From Oxyruncus cristatus (taxonomy: Eukaryota; Chordata; Aves; Passeriformes; Cotingidae), in contig VXAY01001966.1 of NCBI GenBank assembly GCA_013399855.1, positions 44,283-108,282 of the forward strand: 64,000 nt of DNA. The letters are read 5' to 3'. Below the pieces are notes generated by a model. The model had not been told where the DNA came from. It saw nothing but the letters and a program-made list of their open reading frames with translations, and ran no database searches. Made by a program: the position numbers and the translations under genes. Each line of letters begins with the position of its first letter. The stretch's first letter is position 1. Positions 36,191 through 47,910 of this stretch are shown here, piece after piece.

Positions 36191-37671
36191 GCATGAGCCG
36201 CCTGGGACTGGTGGTCTTGAGGGGTTGACCCTGCCAATGACCCCTTGGGTGTCAAACAGGCAGAGGGAAACCAAGCAGAATTACTCCCACAGACTCTGTA
36301 ACTCCTGGGTCTTGAATAGCTTCTACCTGCATCTTGAAAATTTCCATCAGAATTGCTGGAAAAGGAATTTTTCGACACCGCTGCTGTGGCGGGAAACACC
36401 AAGACCGATGTTCTCCCCGCCACGTGGTCCCCAGGGAGGAACATCAGAGCATTTTCTGTGAGGACACTTCTATTTTTTAAACGATTCCAGCCAGCAGATG
36501 TTACTGATTGGTGTAGAAACCCTCACCATGTGAAGGAACTTGAAGAGCAGTTGGTGCTCCGCTCTCGGAGCGAGAGCTTGCCGTGAGCACACCTTTGGTC
36601 TGCGAGGAATCTTTGTCCATCTTGAATTTTGGGCCATTTTCAGTGCTCCTGCTCCTGCAAGCCAACGACTGCCCTCCCACCCAGGAAAGAAAGCCCTGAG
36701 CCTCCCTCTCTCCAGGTTGATTTTCACACAGTAGAACTCCTTCTGTAGGCAATTCTCCCACTTCCAGCAGATGAGGAGTCACAACGAAGTAGCCCTGAGT
36801 AGGAGTAGAATATGAAAAACAGACTCTTGCAGGGGAAGAAAAGATGTGAACTTAATGAACTCACCGTCTCAGTCCTACAAAATTGAGCAAGGGAGCAAAG
36901 TCATTTCTCAAGTGACAGTTGTGTTTTTGCTTCCAAGTATTATTTTTTTCTTTCAGCTCTGCCAAGTGGTGTAATAAAAGAGGTGACTTTGCTCCTCGTA
37001 CTTTGCCCAGTTGATTTTCCCCAAATGCCAAATTGTGTCTGGTGTCCTCAGAAGGTGTAAAATTAACCGGGAGTCGCCCCCATTTGCAAGTGCAAATCTG
37101 TTAGAAGGGGTTTGTAGTAACACAAGGCTTGGATAACGCAGCACAGGGAAAGAGGCTTCAAAAAAATCAGTGTAGACTCACGTCCACAGAATGAAAATCC
37201 TTGGTCTCCTCGTTCCATTTACATCTTCACGCTGTTATATCCACGCTGGCGTCTTTGAGCCACTCTGTAGGATGTACTGGAGGGATTTTTAATACACTCG
37301 GATGTTTGGGAGCACTGAACGTTCCACTTACATTTTTTTTTATTTACCCAAACCTTCAGACATTATTAAAACGAAACCCTGTGATATTTCTGAGGCAAAT
37401 GCCAGGGATTTTCGAATTCCAGGGATGTAATTTCAGTTGAGGGTGAAAAGCCAGAGCAGGGATTTGAGACTTCCACCCCATCAGACCCTTCTGCCCTGGG
37501 TGGGACCAGGGGAATTGCCCAGGATTTCCTCTAAGAACATCCCTGATGGATCCACTTGCTGCCCTGTCCAGAAGCAAACGTGAGCCCTTTCCTCCATTTC
37601 TTTCCAAATTGCTGCATCCCAGCAGTTGCTTTGGGGTCCTTTGTGCAAAGAGAAACCAGTTGGTTAAATCA
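36191..37671. other. Non-coding, nothing recognised
   Basis: Anonymous, AT-moderate sequence. No gene or repeat signature. Confidence 0.5.
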
Positions 37672-37782
37672 CAGGACCCCAGAATGGTTTGGGTGGGAAG
37701 GGACCTTAAAGCCCACCCAGTGCCACCCCCTGCCATGGGCAGGGACACCTTCCACTAGCCCAGGTTGCTCCAAGCTGACCTT
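37672..37782 (-). repeat. CR1 LINE 3' tip
   Basis: Inverse copy: GAATGGTTTGGGTGGGAAGG, CCACCCCCTGCCATGGGCAG and CCCAGGTTGCTCCAAGC. Truncated after about 110 bases. Confidence 0.92.
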
Positions 37783-38239
37783 TAGGGTGACAATGTCCCT
37801 CCAAATCCATTGCTGGGGGTCAGGACCATCAGGTGTGGACCCTCCCATCACCCTCAACATTTTCTGCCCCGTTTTTGTGGGGTAGCACAGTTGGGCACAT
37901 CAAAGCAGAGTTAAATTAGCAGCCTGCAATGAAAATCAAATATGTTTGGGCATTTCCCCTTCATTTCTCCCCTCACCAGAGGTTCCAGGGCTGCAACTGA
38001 TGATACTGAGTTAAGAAGCAGAAACTTTTAACCGAGCTTTGGCCTTCACGGGAAAAAAGGAGCGGTAACATGGGGTGGTTGAGACCCCTTTGTAGGGAAA
38101 CATGTGGCAAAGCTGACAGTAAAACACTGTTCTCCAGGTGAATTGTGAATATTGACTTAGGAGAGGATTTTCCCTGGGAATTACTGAAATAACTGCTGTT
38201 TGCCCCCCCTCCCCACAGCTCTCAGAGGCGGGTTCAGCC
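37783..38239. other. Non-coding, nothing recognised
   Basis: Spacer; nothing identified. Confidence 0.5.
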
Positions 38240-38900
38240 TCAAAGGCAGCGATGCTCAGGTGGCCAAGAAGGCCAATGGATCCTGGGCTGGCTCAGGAAC
38301 AGTGTGGCAGCAGGAACAGGGAAGTGATTCTGCCCCTGGACTCAGCACTGGTGAGGCCACCCCTGGAGTGCTGTGTCCAGTTCTGGGCCCCTCAGCTCAG
38401 GAAGGACATGGAGGGGCTGGAGCAGGGCCAGAGAAGAGCAACGAGGCTGGGGAAGGGACTGGAGCACAAGTGCTGTGAGGAGAGGCTGAGGGAGCTGGGG
38501 TTGTTCAGCCTGGAGAAGAGAAGGCTCAGGGGAGACCTCATCGCTCTCTACAACTCCCTGACAGGAGGGGGGAGCCAGGTGGGGGTTGGTCTCTGCTCCC
38601 AGGAACCAGCAGTGGGACAAGAGGGCTCGGCCTTAAGCTGTGCCAGGGCAGGTTTAGGTTGGATATCAGAAAGAAATTCTTTCCAGAGAGGGTAATCAGC
38701 CATTGGAATGGGCTGCCCAGGGAAGTGGTGGATTCTCCGTCCCTGGAGGTGTTTAAGATGAGGCTGGACGTGGCACTGAGTGCCATAGTCCAGTAACCGC
38801 GGTGGTGTTGGATCAAGGGTTGGGCTTGGTGATCTTGGAGGTCCTTTCCAACCCATCTGATTCTACGATTCTATGTTTCTATGATTCTATGATTCTATGA
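38240..38900 (+). repeat. CR1 LINE 3' end, long young copy
   Basis: About 650 bases from GATGCTCAGGTGGCCAAGAA to a tail of five or six octamers (GATTCTACGATTCTATG onward). It is the closest relative of 3806-4466. The open frames here (for example 38252-38695) read the CR1 3' region and have no RT motif. Confidence 0.96.
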
Positions 38901-40215
38901 TGTTCACAGGTGGGCAGCGACTCCGGGGCGCACGAGCTCAGAGTTTAGGAGATAATTCCTCCTTCCGTTCACTGCTGTGCCCAAAATCCAGACCGTGCTG
39001 CTGCAGCCCAGCTGCTCCCTGCCTTTGTGAGTCATGGCTGGGGAGAAGTTCACAGGGCTTCCCCTGGTCTGTGGCAGCACCGAGACACCCCATGACTTCC
39101 CGGATGACGGATGGATGGACGTGACCTGCTCTGCTGCAATTGCCTTTGGAACAAACACCAGCACAACCCAGAGTGCCACCAACTGAAGCCAAATATTTCC
39201 ATGTGCAGCTTTGCTGTCGTCTGCGCCTCCTGGGGCACTGGAGATGCTCCTTTCAGTGCCAGGGAGGTAATTTGGGGAAAGATTCCCTCCTACCCCACAC
39301 TGTGTCTTCCTCAGTCATACACTGAAGCTCATCCTGCTGGGATTTCTCTGAAGCCCTCAGAGTTTTCCTCCTGGGTGGTGCCCACTTTCACCTCGGGATG
39401 GTTGTTTTTTGGTTGTTCCTTACTTTGGGAAGTCATGGGTGAGGATTATGTTCTTAGGAGGTTTCTTTTGCCCTCTGCTTAGATGCACAGTGCTGTTTGC
39501 TTTCTGAAAGACGCAGATCTATTTGTCTGTAGTGATACAGCACCAGAAAGGGGCAAATTCTTTGTCTCTTTTCCAAATCTTACCCTAAATCTGGGGCGGG
39601 GACCCGGGGGCGCCTAAATGTGCTGCCCAGTGCTGAAGATCCCAGCGAGAACCACTCTGGACGTTTTCCTTTGCAGGCACCACCATCTAGTGCCGCTCTC
39701 TGGAACTTCACGTTTTCCCCCCGGAATTTATCCCGCACTTGCAATCGATCCTTGGAGCTCGTGGAACGTTTTTGGATTGTGGAAAATGAAACTGGGAGGT
39801 GCAAATGGAGAGGTTTGTTGGCTTGTCTTTTCCTGAGACGTGCCTCAGGGTCTGAGTGGATCACACCAGGAATTTTACAAGGGACCTTCAGGTCTAAGAT
39901 GTGCAGGGGCTACAGACTCTGCTGGGGGACCTGCTTTGCTTTCCAGGGTGCTGGAATTTCCCCCAAAATTAGATAAAGAGGGAGCAACGTGACTGTTACT
40001 CATCTACAGGTTTAATAGCTTTGTATTTTTGTCTGCCCTGAGATGCTCCTCCAGGGCTGGTTTCACATGGAAGCTGATTTTCCCAAATACCAACAGGGAG
40101 TGCCCCAAGTCCAGACTTTGAGGAGAATTGCCTGGCAAAGCACGATGGAAAGCTGTGGAATGTTCCCTGTTCCTCCCTAGCCCGTGGCATCCTGTTCATG
40201 GTCACGACCTGAGCA
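38901..40215. other. Non-coding, nothing recognised
   Basis: Anonymous spacer before the large repeat array. No coding signature. Confidence 0.5.
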
Positions 40216-41545
40216 TAGAATCCCAAAATCACAGAAGTATAGAATCATAGAATTATAGAATCATAGAGTCACAGAGTCATAGAACCACAGAGTCACAGAA
40301 TCATAGAATTATAGAATCACAGAGTCACAAAATCATAGAATTATGGAATCATAGAATTATAGAATCACAGTATTATAGAATCATACAGTCACAGAGGCAT
40401 AGAAGAATCATAGAATTATGGAATTATGGAATCACAGAATTACAGAATCATAGAATCACAGAGTCACAGAACCACAGAGTCACAGAATCATAGAATTATG
40501 GAATCACAGAATTACAGAGTCACAGCATCACAGTCACAGAACCACAGATCATAGAATCACTGAATTATAGAACCATAGAATCCCAGATTCACAGAATCAC
40601 AGAATTATAGAGTCATAAAATCACAAAATCACAGAGCCACAGATTCAAGGAATTACAGAATCACAGAATCATAGAATTACCAAATCATAGAATTACAGAA
40701 TCATTGAATCATAGAGTCACACAATCATGGAATCACAGTCACAGAATCACAGAATAATAGTCACAAAATCGCAGAATTATAGAATCATAGTCATAGAATC
40801 ATAGAATCACAGAATTACAGAATAATAGAATCACAGAATTACGGAATAATAGAATTGCAGAATTACAGAATAATAGAATTGCAGAATTATAGAATAATAG
40901 AATTGTAGAATTATAGAATAATAGAATCCCAGATTCTAAATAGAATTATAGAATCATAGAGTCACAGAATCACAGTCACAGACTCATAAAATCACAGAAT
41001 TACAGAATAATAGAATTGTAGAATTATAGAATAATAGAATCCCAGATTCTAAATAGAATTATAGAATCATAGAGTCACAGAATCATAGAATCACAGAATC
41101 ACAGAATTACAGAATCATAGAATTATAGAACCATAGAATTATAGAACCATTGAATTATAGAATAATAGAATTATACAATCACAGAGTCACAGACTTACAG
41201 AATCAAAGAATTATAGAATCACAGAATCACAGAATCATAGAGTCACAGAATCACAGTCACAGACTCATAAAATCACAGAATTACAGAATAATAGAACTGT
41301 AGAATTATAGAATCGTAGAATCCCAGATTAATAGAATTATAGAATAATAGAATTATACAATCACAGAGTCACAGACTCACAGAATCAAAGAATTATAGAA
41401 CCACAGAGTCACAGAATCACAGTCACAGAATCACAGAATTATAGAGCCAGACCATCACAGAGTCATAGAATCAGGGTCACAGAATCCCAGAATTGTAGAA
41501 TTACGGAATCATAGAATCGCAGAGTCACGGAATCCCAGAATCACT
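40216..41545 (-). repeat. Giant expanded CR1 tail array (~1.3 kb)
   Basis: Roughly 160 diverged units of about 8 bases (ATAGAATC, ACAGAATT, ACAGAGTC), the reverse complement of the CR1 3' tail octamer. Internal longer repeats are visible: CCCAGATTCTAAATAGAATT at 40928 and 41041; a segment containing CACAGACTCATAAAATCACA about 281 bases apart (from 40961 and 41242); and AATAATAGAATTATACAATC at 41161 and 41343. No ORF of 60 codons or more starts inside it. It runs directly into a CR1 end block on its right. Confidence 0.93.
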
Positions 41546-41590
41546 TCAGCTCGAAAAGACCTTTCAGATGATCAAGTCCAAAGGTCTGCC
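41546..41590 (-). repeat. CR1 LINE 3' stub attached to the array
   Basis: About 45 bases of inverse CR1 end (CGAAAAGACCTTTCAGATGA, then TCAAGTCCAAAG) immediately beside the array, identifying the array as that insertion's expanded 3' tail. Confidence 0.85.
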
Positions 41591-41766
41591 ACGTTTTGGG
41601 ACACAGAGCTCCAGGAGTTTGCAGTGCTGCCCCTCACCCCCCATCCCCGCTGTTCCCTCCCAGGCCAGCAGAAGGTTGAAGCAGGGCAAATAAAATGACA
41701 TTATTCCAAGGCAGAGCTGGTTTCATGAAAAATACATCGTCTTTCCATGCCTCCAGCGCAAATATA

Positions 41767-41806
41767 TTGGTTTCTGCCAGATTTAATTGGTTTCTGCCAG
41801 ATTTAA
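41767..41806 (+). repeat. 20-bp tandem duplication
   Basis: Two perfect adjacent copies of TTGGTTTCTGCCAGATTTAA. Confidence 0.97.
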
Positions 41807-42168
41807 TTAGGAGCCATCTATTCTCAGAACTTGCAGAGACCTGGCACGAGAGGGGAGTGAATATGAGAGACTCTCTTGCAGGGACTGAATTAACTGACTG
41901 TAACTCTTTGCAAAGGAGACTAAGTCATGTTTCCTCCTCCTGAACATGCACTGGGGGAAAAAAAAAAAAAAAAAATCATATGAAACACTAAAATATTCAT
42001 TTATTTATTGTGTAGGCTCAGGAATTACTGTTTTGCTTTGCTTTTGCTCGACAGGCATAAGGTTGTCCTAAAAGGCGAACTAAAAGAACACGAGTAAAAC
42101 TATTACCCCACCTCAAAAACAGGAGTAAAAGGTAGGTGAAACAGGAAGCTGCATTCAATAAAAAATAA

Positions 42169-42169
<1 letters not shown>

Positions 42170-42201
<32 letters not shown>
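42170..42201 (+). repeat. (TAA)n microsatellite
   Basis: About ten perfect TAA/AAT units followed by an A run. Confidence 0.95.
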
Positions 42202-42204
<3 letters not shown>

Positions 42205-43142
42205 GAAATGTTTCTGTTCACTTTAAAAGGCCTTAAAATTCTGGGTTTGGCTGGTTCCCCCAATATTACATCGTGGCAGCTTTTGTGCTGAAAGCTCTGC
42301 AAGGAGAAATCGAGACGTTGCATTTTTGCAAGTGTCAAGACAAAGAATCTTCGCTTTCCCGAAGTGTTTCTGCCCCTTTTCTTTGGAGCTGAACTCAGCA
42401 AATCGTCATAAATCTTCGGGGCTGTCGGAAAGCGACTGGATTTCTCTCTTAAAACCTCTTTTAATCTTTTACAAGATGTCTAAAGGCCTGTTTGCTACAA
42501 GGTTGATGAGGGACCGAAGACTTTTATCATTGTGGTGGCACTGACTTTGCTACCAAACAGCCCCAAAAAATGCCTCCCCTGCAAAAGAAATGGGCTTGGA
42601 ATATGTCAGTTTGGATGCTCTTGAACTGCAGCAAAGAGCCTTCTTCTGGTTCAACCTCTGAAACCAAATTAACCTTCCCCTGAGCAAGGCATTTCTATTC
42701 TGCAATAAATGTACCCCCACACAGAGCTATTCTGCAATTACCCTGAATTTATACTTGGTGTCCCTGTAATGGGAGCAAGTGTGGAAGGCACAGGGTGTGC
42801 TGAGTGATGAACAGCAGGAGCAGCCCCTGCCAGACACAGACTCTCTGTGGGCTCATCATCATCACTGCTTTCTGGACTTCTTTATCCCGTGAAAAGCAAT
42901 CCTGGAGTGAATGAGTGACAAAATGATGGCCCCACCCAAAGGATTTGCCCCTCAGGAACCCCAGTGAAATCCCTGCCAAGGGTTTTTACACCTGATCTCT
43001 GCAGGAGGACAGTGATTAAACAGAGGGGATGTGAATCAGCACCAAAGAGCTTTGCAAAGGGGACTCTGTTTTCAAGCCTTTTTGTGTCAGTTCCTCTTAA
43101 ACTGCTTTGAAACCAGGGAGAGGTTGAAACCAGAGGGGTGGT

Positions 43143-43412
43143 GGAAGCTGATGCAGCTCTCTGTCAGTGTGATGTTTTAACAGCACCTTTCTCTGGGGAG
43201 ACCTGGGGGTGGAAATGCAGCATTTCATGGCCTTCCAAAACTTTCCAACACCCTTGATGCCCAGAGAAGCTGTGGCTGCCCCTGGATCCCTGGAAGTGTC
43301 CAAGGCCAGGTTGGATGGGGCTTGGAGCAACCTGGGCTAGTCGAAGGTGTCCCTGGGGTGGCACTGGATGGGCTTTAAGGCCCCTTCCAGCCCAAACTAT
43401 TTAATGATTCAA
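43143..43412 (+). repeat. CR1 LINE 3' end with unusual leader, copy 1
   Basis: From 43258 it is ordinary CR1 (GCCCAGAGAAGCTGTGGCTG to CCCAAACTATTTAATGATTC). The ~110 bases before that are not the usual CR1 sequence but match the leader of 47634-47910: CAGCACCTTTCTCTGGGGA, GTGGAAATG and CATTTC in the same order. Part of the 3' block (CCATGGCAGG) is deleted. Confidence 0.8.
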
Positions 43413-43991
43413 GGTAAAGGGGAATGTGCCATTCAGACAGATTCATCCAGACAACAGATCCCACTGCTGGAACTGGACTGGTTTGGTAAAACTTGATCGC
43501 AGCACGGAACATGGAAATGCTTCACCTTCCTCAACACCCGAGTTCCACCGGCACAGAGCAGCCTCTTGTGGACAGTCACCCAAAAACACGACGCCAGGCT
43601 GGAGGTGACTTCCCCCCTCCCCTGGGGCCGTCCCAGCTCACAGTCCCTGAGTGCTGTGAACGACGGGGACGAAATGAGGAGTGAATGTTACGTGACTGAC
43701 TGAGCTCTGGGCTGCACTGCTCTGCTTTGATGGATGAGATCCAACCCTGCATCTGTCCTGCAACTATTAGCAATTTGTCCAGGAGGAGGAAGCAAAGCAG
43801 GTTTTGGCAAGACTTGCCCGAAGCAAATCACAATTTTCCGATTAAGGGCTTTTACCACTTGCAAATTTGCTTTTCTCGTGTTTACAGCTCCTTCCTGGCC
43901 GGGCTCCTGGGGCTGGGAGTGACCCCCAGCAGAAATGGTAATTGCAAGGGCAGGATGCTGCAGGGTTGGACTGAGGCCACCAGGGGGAAAG
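43413..43991. other. Non-coding, nothing recognised
   Basis: Spacer; nothing identified. Confidence 0.5.
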
Positions 43992-44226
43992 GCTTTCAGG
44001 AAGATGCTTTTGGGAGATGATTTCAGGAGGACGTTTTCGGGAGAGGCTTTCAGAAAGATGCTTTTGAGAGACGCCTTCAGGAGCTGCTTTCCGGGGCGGT
44101 GGTTTCAGGAGAGGCTTTCAGGAAAATGCTTTTGGGAGGTGTTTTCAGGAAAATGCTTTTGGGAGGTGGTTTCAGTAAGATGTTTGGGTAGATGCTTTCA
44201 GGAAGATGCTTTCAGGAGATGCTTTA
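43992..44226 (+). repeat. 27-bp minisatellite, degenerate
   Basis: Units close to GCTTTCAGGAAGATGCTTTT plus GGGAGAT (27 bases), with some partial units. Because 27 is divisible by three, one frame stays open (43935-44312) and shows a nine-residue periodicity; that is a by-product of the repeat, not evidence of a gene. Confidence 0.9.
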
Positions 44227-44284
44227 GCTCCACCATTTCTGCTGCTCTCTCTCCAGGTCAGGGACAGGGGCTGCAGTGGGGATT

Positions 44285-44452
44285 CTCCATGGGCAGGGAC
44301 ACCTTCCACTAGCCCAGGTTGCCCCAAGCCCTGTCCAGCCTGGCCTTGGACACTCCCAGGGATCCAGGGGCAGCCACAGCTTCTCTGGGCAGCCTGTGCC
44401 AGGGCCTCTCCACCCTCACAGGGAGGAATTTCCTCCTAATCATCCTCTAAGC
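44285..44452 (-). repeat. CR1 LINE 3' fragment
   Basis: Inverse copy from CATGGGCAGGGACACCTTCC through CCACAGCTTCTCTGGGCAGC to GGAGGAATTTCCTCCTAATC. The terminal box and tail are missing, and the left edge lies about 60 bases beyond the minisatellite. Confidence 0.92.
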
Positions 44453-45199
44453 AGTGGGTAAGTGAGAGCTTTCCTGGCCACTCTGTTAGAGACAAGAGCC
44501 TGGAAATGCTTTTCCATCCTTAACAGCACAAGCTGCTGCTCTGGCAATAACCCTGTCACATCGGGCTTCCCAGGGAAGATGAGTGGTGGCCAATTTTCAG
44601 CTGGTTGAGGGCCTGCTTCTGAAGTTTCCATCTGCCCCAAAGAGCTGCTTATCCTCACTGCCCTGACCAGTACACGGGATCTGAGTCCTGGCTCATTTTG
44701 GGTGAGCAGCAAAGCTCCCATCACATCCTGCCTGGCCACAGACACGACCAGAACCCAGAGCCATGGCAGGGAAAGGAGCAGCACCTGCTTTTTGCTTTCA
44801 TTAAAAGTTGATTTGGTGCTGTATTAAAACGTGAATAAGTGAGAAAGCAAAGATGGGACTCTGCTCCTCGCTGGCTGTTATTAAAACTCTAAATCAGAGC
44901 CGTCTCTGTTACCTTTGCAAATGAAACAGAGAATTGGCCTCTTTTGTCTTGGAGGGAGGGTGCAAACACTCTTCAGTGATATAATAAAGCACCTGGATTT
45001 TCCTGAACCTGCCAGTTTGCAGTTTGCAATGTTATAAATCACCACAACAGGGCTGGGCAGGAAAAAAAGGCTTGGAGGCCTTCCTGGAACCCAGAGCATC
45101 AGGGAGAAGGAAGGGGACAGGTAATTCATCTGTGCCTTTGCCTTGCTGTGCTGCCCTCATCTCCTTCAGCTGTAAATCCAGGGATGGACTTCTTAGGTG
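44453..45199. other. Non-coding, nothing recognised
   Basis: Spacer between CR1 fragments; nothing identified. Confidence 0.5.
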
Positions 45200-45397
45200 T
45201 GGAGACAGCACTGGCACAGGTTGCCCAGAGAAGCTGTGGCTGCCCCTGGATCCCTGGAAGTGTCCAAGGCCAGGTTGGATGGGGCTTGGAGCAACCTGGG
45301 CTGGTGGAAGGTGTCCCTGCCCATGGCAGGGGGTGGGACTGGATGGGCTTTAAGGTCCCTTCCAACCCAAACCGTCCCATGATTCCATGATTCTGTC
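45200..45397 (+). repeat. CR1 LINE 3' fragment (~200 bp)
   Basis: Forward copy: CACTGGCACAGGTTGCCCAG, the GCCAGGTTGGATGGGGCTTG block and the tail CATGATTCCATGATTCTGTC. Confidence 0.95.
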
Positions 45398-45576
45398 AAT
45401 ACAACACATAGTTAACATGTGATAGCAGCTCCCCACAGGGAGGATGAGTGTGGTGCCTGGTCAGGTAAAAGTACAAAGACTTCACATGAAGCCCAGACCT
45501 TACCAGCAGAGCTGCTTAGAAGTGACACTACAGAGAGCAATTGTTCACTTCTTTGGGAGGTCTGAATGACAAGTAG

Positions 45577-45880
45577 GAATCATAGAATCATAGAATCACA
45601 GAATCAGACGGGTTGGAAAGGACCTCTGAGATCATCAAGTCCAACCCTTGATCCAACCCTACCGCGGTTACTGGACTATGGCACTCAGTGCCCCGTCCAG
45701 CCTCATCTTAAACACCTCCAGGGATGGAGAATCCACCACTTCCCTGGGCAGCCCATTCCAATGGCTGATCACCCTCTCTGGAAAGAATTTCTTTCTAATA
45801 TCCAACCTAAACCTCCCCTGGCACAGCTTAAGGCCGAGCCCTCTTGTCCCACTTCTGGTTCCTGGGAGAAGAGACCAAAG
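45577..45880 (-). repeat. CR1 LINE 3' end, young subfamily (~300 bp)
   Basis: Inverse copy with an intact tail (GAATCATAGAATCATAGAAT) and the AAGTCCAACCCTTGATCCAA box. Nearly the reverse complement of the 3' half of 38240-38900. Confidence 0.96.
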
Positions 45881-45961
45881 GAAGGGTCAACTGCAGACAG
45901 AACTTGGGACAAGGCCTTCCCTCTCCTCCTTTCCCCTCCCCTCCCCTGTCTTCCTCTCCCA

Positions 45962-46410
45962 TCATAGAATCACAAAATGTCCTGAGTTTGAAAGGACCCC
46001 CAGGGATCATCCATCCAACTCCCTGCCCAAGACACCCCAACAGTCCCCCCCTGTCCCTCAGAGCGTTGTCCAAACCCTCCTGGAGCTCTGGCAGCCTTGG
46101 GGCCGTGCCCACTGCCCTGGGGAGCCTGGTCAGTGCCAACCACCCTCTGGGGGAAGAACCTTTCCCTGAGATCCAACCTGACCCTGCCCTGGCACAGCTC
46201 CAGCCCTTCCCTGGGTCCTGTCCCTGCTCCCCCAGAGCAGAGATTGGAGCTGCCCCTCGGGAGGAGCTGCAGACCCCGCTGAGCTCTGCCCTCAGTCTGC
46301 TCTTCTCCAGCTGAACACACCCAGTGCCCTCAGCTGTTCCTCGTGTGGCCCCTGCAGCCCCTTCCCCATCTTTGTTCCTCCTTTGGACTCTCTGTAACAG
46401 CTTCAGATCT
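45962..46410 (-). repeat. CR1 LINE 3' end (~450 bp)
   Basis: Inverse copy with a short tail (ATCATAGAATCACAAAATG) and the CCAGGGATCATCCATCCAAC box, extending past CTCAGCTGTTCCTCGTGTGG. It is the longest inverse member of the subfamily at 12521 and 62872. The 227-codon minus-strand ORF here is CR1-derived. Confidence 0.94.
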
Positions 46411-47633
46411 TTGGCACAGAGTGATTCCCCCTCCCCGGGGACCCCCAAGGACCGTCTGTCCCATCCCACACCTCCTCCTCCAGCTCTGCTCCTTCGGCAG
46501 CAGGACAACAATTAGCCCTGAGATTGTTTTTTCCTTGTTTTCCCAGTTCAGCCACCTGAGGGAGGACAATCAGGGTTGCCATGGCGATGGAAGGATGATC
46601 TCTTAATTTATGGGATTCTTTGGCTAATTACTGTGAGAATTGTAGTCCCAGGAAAACTGCTTCCTTTGGAGAAATTCACTTATGAGCTGCACTGGCACTG
46701 AAGGAGAAGTTAAAAAGAAAGAAGAGCTGATGGAGATGGTTTTTTTGGGGGGCAAAAACAATGAAAAAAAATATATATTTCAGTGAATTTTCCTGGGTTG
46801 TTTCATGTGACAAGAACAAATGCCTGGTGTTACCCAGGAACGAGGGCCTGGAATGGGCCCTAAACTTGAATTATTCATGAGTAATTCAAAGTATTTTCAC
46901 AGACTTCCCGAGGAACGGGAGTATCAGGCAGAACTAACACATAAAACTGAAAATAAAACCGCGTAAAACTTAACGGAGAACAAGAAGATTTCAGGGGCTG
47001 CTTACACGGGGAGGCACCAAAAGGAGAAGGTGATATTTTTTTTTTTTTTGGGTGCGTTTGGCATCCCCAGATCTCCTAAACTCGAGGCGCCAGGACGGAA
47101 GCAGCGCTGCTTTGATTCTTCCCCGGGTGAACAAACCCCAGGGGGGCTGGTTCAGGGTGGGCAGGGAAGGGCAGGCACAGGGTGGGGGGCAACTGCAGGC
47201 CCTGCAAACCACCCCCCTCCCGGCTCACTTGGCCCCCAGAGCAGGTGCCACCCGGGGCCCCAGTGCTGCGAACACCTCCGAATGCAGCTGCCCAACACAG
47301 CCCTGGAGAGAGAGGGCTGATAAATCTGCAGAGAAGTTCGGAGGCCCAGGGGCAGCAGGACAGGCTGTGACTGCTGGAAAGACGCGAATCCAGCATTCCC
47401 TTGTCCGCGAGAAATCCGGGAGATGGAAGTGGGGCCGCGGGCTGGGTTGGGCTCAGCCCCTCCATCACCACCCAGATTTGGAGGCTCAGTGACACCACTG
47501 AACTATTGATGTGCAGGAATATTTCAGCAGGCAGAGGAGGAGGAGGAGGAGGAGGAGGAAGCACCCGGGGCATCCTCCTCGCTGCTGGGGGATGTGGTGG
47601 AGAAATCCTCCCCCCAGAATTGTTCTGTCACTG
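46411..47633. other. Non-coding, nothing recognised
   Basis: Includes an AT-rich part (46600-46990), a T run at 47036-47049 and a (GGA)n tract at 47534-47560. ORFs have no domain. Confidence 0.55.
47534..47560 (+). repeat. (GGA)n microsatellite
   Basis: Nine perfect GGA units. Confidence 0.93.
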
Positions 47634-47910
47634 GAAAATGCTGGTTCAGCTCCGTGCCCATGTGATTTTTATCTCAGCACCTTTGTCTGGGGGACCTGGC
47701 TGTGGAAATGGAACATTTCGTTGTCTTCCAACACCTTTGTTGCCCAGAGAAGCTGTGGCTGCCCCTGCATCCCTGGAAGCGCCCAAGGCCAGGTTGGACG
47801 GGGCTTGGAGCAACCTGGGCTGGTGGAAGGTGTCCCTGCCCATGGCAGGAGGTGGGACTGGATGGTTTTTAAGGCCCTTTCCAACCCCAAACCATCCTGT
47901 GATTCTATGA
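47634..47910 (+). repeat. CR1 LINE 3' end with unusual leader, copy 2
   Basis: Ordinary CR1 from TTGCCCAGAGAAGCTGTGGC (47739) to the tail CATCCTGTGATTCTATGACC. It is preceded by about 105 bases matching the leader of 43143-43412 (CAGCACCTTTGTCTGGGGGA, GTGGAAATGGAACATTTCG). The CR1 junction is at the same base in both copies. Confidence 0.82.

Larger units (their letters stand above)
41591..43142. other. Non-coding, AT-rich, with short repeats
   Basis: Holds a doubled 20-bp unit TTGGTTTCTGCCAGATTTAA at 41767-41806, an A run at 41958-41975 and a (TAA)n tract at 42170-42201. No gene recognised. Confidence 0.6.

Noticed and set aside
40216..41545. CRISPR-like array
   Set aside because: The units are about 8 bases, degenerate and continuous, without unique spacers, and match the CR1 tail. 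The host is a bird.
43935..44312. Repeat protein of nine-residue units
   Set aside because: The periodicity is forced by a 27-bp non-coding minisatellite; it has no start context, homologue or conserved residues.
45828..46511. 227-codon minus-strand ORF resembling other ORFs in the window
   Set aside because: The resemblance is because all are CR1 3' regions of one subfamily; no reverse-transcriptase or endonuclease motif is present.
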